In this document: in pieces, positions 61,028 through 64,000 of the stretch | How the letters are laid out: the number at the start of each line of letters is the position of its first letter | Position numbering within the stretch: the first letter of the stretch is position 1 | Assembly: GCF_010727605.1 (NCBI RefSeq) | Contig: NZ_AP022568.1 | Location: 2,418,001-2,482,000, forward strand | Reading direction: 5' to 3' | DNA length: 64,000 nt | DNA from: Mycobacterium simiae | GTDB lineage: Bacteria; Actinomycetota; Actinomycetes; Mycobacteriales; Mycobacteriaceae | Translations under genes and position numbers: made by a program | The notes under the pieces: model-generated | Seen by the model: only the letters and a program-made list of their open reading frames with translations | What the model was told of the DNA's origin: nothing | Database searches by the model: none

Positions 61028-62797
61028 GTGCTCGACCTCAAGATCACCGGTGGGACTGTCGTGGACGGGACAGGTGCGCAGCGTTACCTCGCCGACGTCG
61101 CCATCAAGGGCGGCCGGATCGTCGACGTCGTTCGCCGCGGGACCGACTCCGGGACCGGCGGCCTGGACCGCGCAGAGGCCGCCGAAACTATCGATGCGAC
61201 AGGGCGTGTGGTGGCCCCGGGCTTCGTCGACATCCACACTCACTATGACGGGCAGGTCAGCTGGGACAGCTTGCTCGAGCCGTCCAGCGGCCACGGCGTC
61301 ACGACGATCGTCACCGGCAACTGCGGCGTCGGCTTCGCCCCGGTACGCCCCGGCAGCGAACAGTGGCTGATCGAGTTGATGGAGGGTGTCGAAGACATCC
61401 CCGGCACCGCGTTGACCGAAGGCATCACCTGGGGATGGGAGACCTACCCCGAGTACCTCGACGCGATCGGCAAACAGCAGTTCTCGATCGACGTGGGCAG
61501 CCAAGTCGCGCACGGGGCCATCCGCGCCTATGCGATGGGCGACCGGGGCGCGCGCAACGAGCCGGCCACACCCGAGGACATCGAGGCGATGGGGCGGCTG
61601 GTTCGGGAGGCGATCGAAGCCGGCGCACTCGGCTTCTCGACATCACGAACGATGGGGCACCGCGCCATGGACGGCGAGCCGGTTCCAGGCACGTTTGCCG
61701 CCGAGGACGAATTGTTCGGATTGGGCCGCGCCATGGCCGCCGGCGGCCAAGCGGTTTTCGAGCTGGCCCCGCAGGGGTCCGCCGGTGAGGACATCGTCGC
61801 CCCCAAAAAAGAACTGGACTGGATGCGCCGGCTCAGCGGCGAGATCGATCGGCCCGTGTCGTTCGCGCTGATCCAGGTCGACGCGGACCCCACCCTGTGG
61901 CGCGACATGCTGGACCTTTCCGCGGACGCGCACGCCGCCGGCAGCCGGTTGTACCCGCAGGTCGCCGCGCGTCCGTTCGGCATGATGATCGGGTTCCAGG
62001 GCCACCACGGCTTCAGCCACCGTCCCACCTATCGACGGCTGAGGGCCGAGTGCGGGCGCGAGGAGCTCGCACAGCGCCTGGCCGATCCCGCGGTGAAGTC
62101 CGCCATTCTGGCCGAACACGACCTGCCCGCCGACCCGACGCTGCTGTTCGACGGCATGTTCGCGCTGGTGCAGCATTCCCTGGGACGACTCTTCGCCCTC
62201 GGTGACCCGCCCGACTACGAGCCGACACCCGACCGCACCGTCGCGGCGATCGCCGAGGCACGCGGCGAGGATCCGCTGTCTACGTTGTATGACCTGATGC
62301 TCGAGCGGAACGCGACCGCGATGCTGATGCTGCCGCTGTTCAACTACGCTGACGGCAACCACGATGCGATCCGCGAGATGCTGTTGCACCCCGCCGGGGT
62401 GCTGGGCCTTTCCGATGGCGGTGCCCACTGCGGAATGATCTGCGACGCTTCCTACCCGACCTTCCTGCTCACCCATTGGGCGCGCGACCGGCACCGAGGC
62501 GACAAGCTGGCGTTGGAGTATGTGATCCGCAAGCAATCCCGAGACACGGCTTACCTGTTCGGGCTGACCGACCGCGGCACCATCGAACCCGGCAAAAAGG
62601 CCGACATCAACGTCATAGACCTGGACGCGCTGACGCTACATCCCGCCGCGATGGCCTTCGACCTGCCGGCGGGCGGTAACCGGATCCTGCAGGGCGCAAC
62701 CGGTTACGCGGCGACCATCGTCAGCGGCACCGTGACCCGGCGCATGGATGTCGACACCGGTGCCCGGCCCGGCCGGCTGGTGCGCGGAGCACGCTGA
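61028..62797 (+). CDS. N-acyl-D-amino-acid deacylase-type amidohydrolase
   Basis: The 589-residue protein is an amidohydrolase_3/D-aminoacylase-type enzyme. The N-terminal beta sandwich [20 protein letters not shown] leads to the metal motif [15 protein letters not shown]. Later barrel residues are in [14 protein letters not shown], the His-containing [14 protein letters not shown] and the catalytic-Asp region [20 protein letters not shown]. The C-terminal [19 protein letters not shown] is typical. It deacylates N-acylated amino acids or related amides. The GTG at 61028 follows a perfect ribosome site. The Rieske oxygenase starts 11 bp after its stop, so they are in one operon. Confidence 0.9.
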   Translation: MLDLKITGGTVVDGTGAQRYLADVAIKGGRIVDVVRRGTDSGTGGLDRAEAAETIDATGRVVAPGFVDIHTHYDGQVSWDSLLEPSSGHGVTTIVTGNCGVGFAPVRPGSEQWLIELMEGVEDIPGTALTEGITWGWETYPEYLDAIGKQQFSIDVGSQVAHGAIRAYAMGDRGARNEPATPEDIEAMGRLVREAIEAGALGFSTSRTMGHRAMDGEPVPGTFAAEDELFGLGRAMAAGGQAVFELAPQGSAGEDIVAPKKELDWMRRLSGEIDRPVSFALIQVDADPTLWRDMLDLSADAHAAGSRLYPQVAARPFGMMIGFQGHHGFSHRPTYRRLRAECGREELAQRLADPAVKSAILAEHDLPADPTLLFDGMFALVQHSLGRLFALGDPPDYEPTPDRTVAAIAEARGEDPLSTLYDLMLERNATAMLMLPLFNYADGNHDAIREMLLHPAGVLGLSDGGAHCGMICDASYPTFLLTHWARDRHRGDKLALEYVIRKQSRDTAYLFGLTDRGTIEPGKKADINVIDLDALTLHPAAMAFDLPAGGNRILQGATGYAATIVSGTVTRRMDVDTGARPGRLVRGAR

Positions 62798-62808
62798 GGC
62801 CCGGCCCG

Positions 62809-64000
62809 ATGGCAGCGGCGGGCAACCCGGCATCCACCCGCGCGCGCGTCGGACAGGATGCGATCGGCACACCGCCTGAGAGTCCGACGCTGGTCCCGGC
62901 CGAGCGCTACTACTCGCCCGCCTTCGCCCAACTCGAGACCGACCGACTGTGGCCGAAGGTGTGGCAGCTCGCCTGCATGGTCGATCATGTCGCGCAGCCG
63001 GGCGACTACTTCGAGTACCGCTGCGGCCCGTACGCGGTGCTGATCGTGCACGACCCGCAGGCCCCCGGCGCCGGCCTGCGCGCATTCCAGAATGTCTGCC
63101 GCCATCGTGGCAACTCGCTGTGCGCCGGGTCGGGTTCGGGACTTCACGAACTCAAGTGCGGCTATCACGGGTGGACCTGGGACCTGGGCGGCACACTCAA
63201 GCGCGTGCCCAACCGCAAAGGTTTCGGCGCGTTGCGGATGTCCGACTTCCCATTGGTGCCCGTGCGGGTGGAGACGTGGGCGGGGCTGGTCTTCGTCAAT
63301 CTGGACCCCGACGCGATGCCGTTACTTCAGTATCTGGAAGCGATGCCCGACGACATCGCGTGGTGTCACCTCGAGGACTTCCGCTGCTACGCGACGCTGT
63401 GCGTCGAGGTCGACGCGAATTGGAAGACGATCGCCGACGGCTACAGCGAGACCTACCACATACAGACCCTGCACCCGGAGTTGCTGCGCTGCGTTGACGA
63501 CATCCATGCCCCGCAACAGATCTGGGGCCATACGGGCAAGTCCGACCAGCCTTACGGTGTGCCAAGCCCGCGCTTTGACGGCGCGCTCTCCGACGAAGAG
63601 GTCTGGGACGCATACGTTTACACACAGGGAGCACTGATGGGCGCAGCCGCGGGGACGCCCTTCCCGGCCCACGAACGTCGGGCCGGTCAAACCGTTGCGG
63701 ACCTGATCGCCGCGCACACCCGGGCATTTGCCGCCAGCCGCGGCGTGAACCTCGACTGGGCCGACACCGATCGCATCACCAGGCTGCACCAGTACAACGT
63801 GTTCCCGAACATGACCCTGCTCGCCAACGCCGACCACCTGACCGTCATGTGCTCACGCCCCGGCACCGAGCTCAATCCCGACAAAGGGGAATTGGTCATG
63901 TTCTTGATGACCCGGATGCCGCCGGGCGCGGTGCGCAGCAAGCCGGCGGATGTCCGGGTGCCCGCCGAACAGTCCGAGCCCGGGGTGGTGCTCACCCAGG
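62809..64000 (+). CDS. Rieske non-haem iron oxygenase, large subunit (partial, runs off window end)
   Basis: The first 397 residues are visible, beginning MAAAGNPASTRARVGQDAIG. The Rieske cluster ligands are CRHRGNSLC and, further on, LKCGYHGWTWDLGG (Cys-x-His with Cys-x2-His). The catalytic iron site is in ADGYSETYHIQTLHPEL, with the bridging Asp and two His. This is the aromatic-ring-hydroxylating-dioxygenase alpha type. The ATG at 62809 is 11 bp after the amidohydrolase stop. No stop occurs before the window ends. Substrate and reductase partners lie outside. Confidence 0.92.
   Translation, partial: MAAAGNPASTRARVGQDAIGTPPESPTLVPAERYYSPAFAQLETDRLWPKVWQLACMVDHVAQPGDYFEYRCGPYAVLIVHDPQAPGAGLRAFQNVCRHRGNSLCAGSGSGLHELKCGYHGWTWDLGGTLKRVPNRKGFGALRMSDFPLVPVRVETWAGLVFVNLDPDAMPLLQYLEAMPDDIAWCHLEDFRCYATLCVEVDANWKTIADGYSETYHIQTLHPELLRCVDDIHAPQQIWGHTGKSDQPYGVPSPRFDGALSDEEVWDAYVYTQGALMGAAAGTPFPAHERRAGQTVADLIAAHTRAFAASRGVNLDWADTDRITRLHQYNVFPNMTLLANADHLTVMCSRPGTELNPDKGELVMFLMTRMPPGAVRSKPADVRVPAEQSEPGVVLTQ

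Noticed and set aside
1..64000. CRISPR arrays, tRNA/rRNA genes, insertion sequences, phage genes
   Set aside because: No regularly spaced repeats, cloverleaf-like segments, transposase or integrase motifs were seen by eye; a tRNAscan or ISfinder search would settle it.

Overview
The window is high-GC chromosomal DNA from an actinomycete, almost certainly a non-tuberculous Mycobacterium. The evidence is a set of genes matching the mycobactin enzymes MbtT, MbtC, MbtD, MbtE and MbtF in type and length, an IdeR-type iron box, a RicR/CsoR-type copper operator, many FadD/FadE/Ltp/CaiB lipid-catabolism genes, and many TetR regulators. I saw no rRNA, tRNA, CRISPR array or insertion sequence.

Layout. 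1-6.5 kb: a DUF2127 membrane protein cut by the window edge, an MmgE/PrpD protein, LysR and IclR regulators, a carboxymuconolactone-decarboxylase-like protein and a CaCA-type cation exchanger. 6.5-23.8 kb: a divergent NRPS-PKS locus. Leftward lie an MbtE-like NRPS (C-A-PCP-C-PCP), an MbtF-like NRPS (C-A-PCP-E) and a SagB/McbC-type FMN oxidoreductase. Rightward lie a type II thioesterase, a stand-alone ketosynthase (MbtC-like), an AT-KR-ACP protein (MbtD-like) and a methyltransferase. The shared promoter region carries a 14/19 match to the IdeR box. The locus has no salicylate loader, cyclisation domain or lysine N-hydroxylase, so it is either an accessory arm of the canonical mycobactin locus or a separate iron-regulated metabolite pathway.

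23.9-29.3 kb: an SDR, then a decayed stretch (a TetR/flavin-monooxygenase composite pseudogene and a twice-frameshifted TetR) around an intact TRIC-like channel gene, followed by DUF417, SRPBCC and membrane proteins. 29.3-34.1 kb: a copper-type P1B ATPase behind a RicR/CsoR-like palindrome, a membrane-anchored esterase and a Tat-exported polysaccharide deacetylase.

34.3-54.5 kb: a catabolic region. It holds an alpha/beta hydrolase with its TetR and a multi-half-site operator, an SDR, a FadD17-like acyl-CoA synthetase, PadR, two separate pairs of SCP2-type thiolase plus DUF35 OB-fold protein, a double CaiB CoA-transferase, an amidohydrolase, LacI and TetR regulators, an acetamidase/formamidase, a DUF1214 protein, a sulfotransferase and a double-length FadE. 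Two nearly identical palindromes (19/22), one before the FadD gene and one before the FadE/TetR pair 17.6 kb away, suggest that one TetR controls both.

55-64 kb: an acetamidase-leader-like fragment, a small membrane protein, a decayed phosphonate-type cluster (HAD fragment, frameshifted MFS, alcohol-dehydrogenase remnant), an XRE/MmyB regulator, an exported catalase-like peroxidase with cytochrome b561, a D-aminoacylase-type amidohydrolase and a Rieske oxygenase running off the window end.
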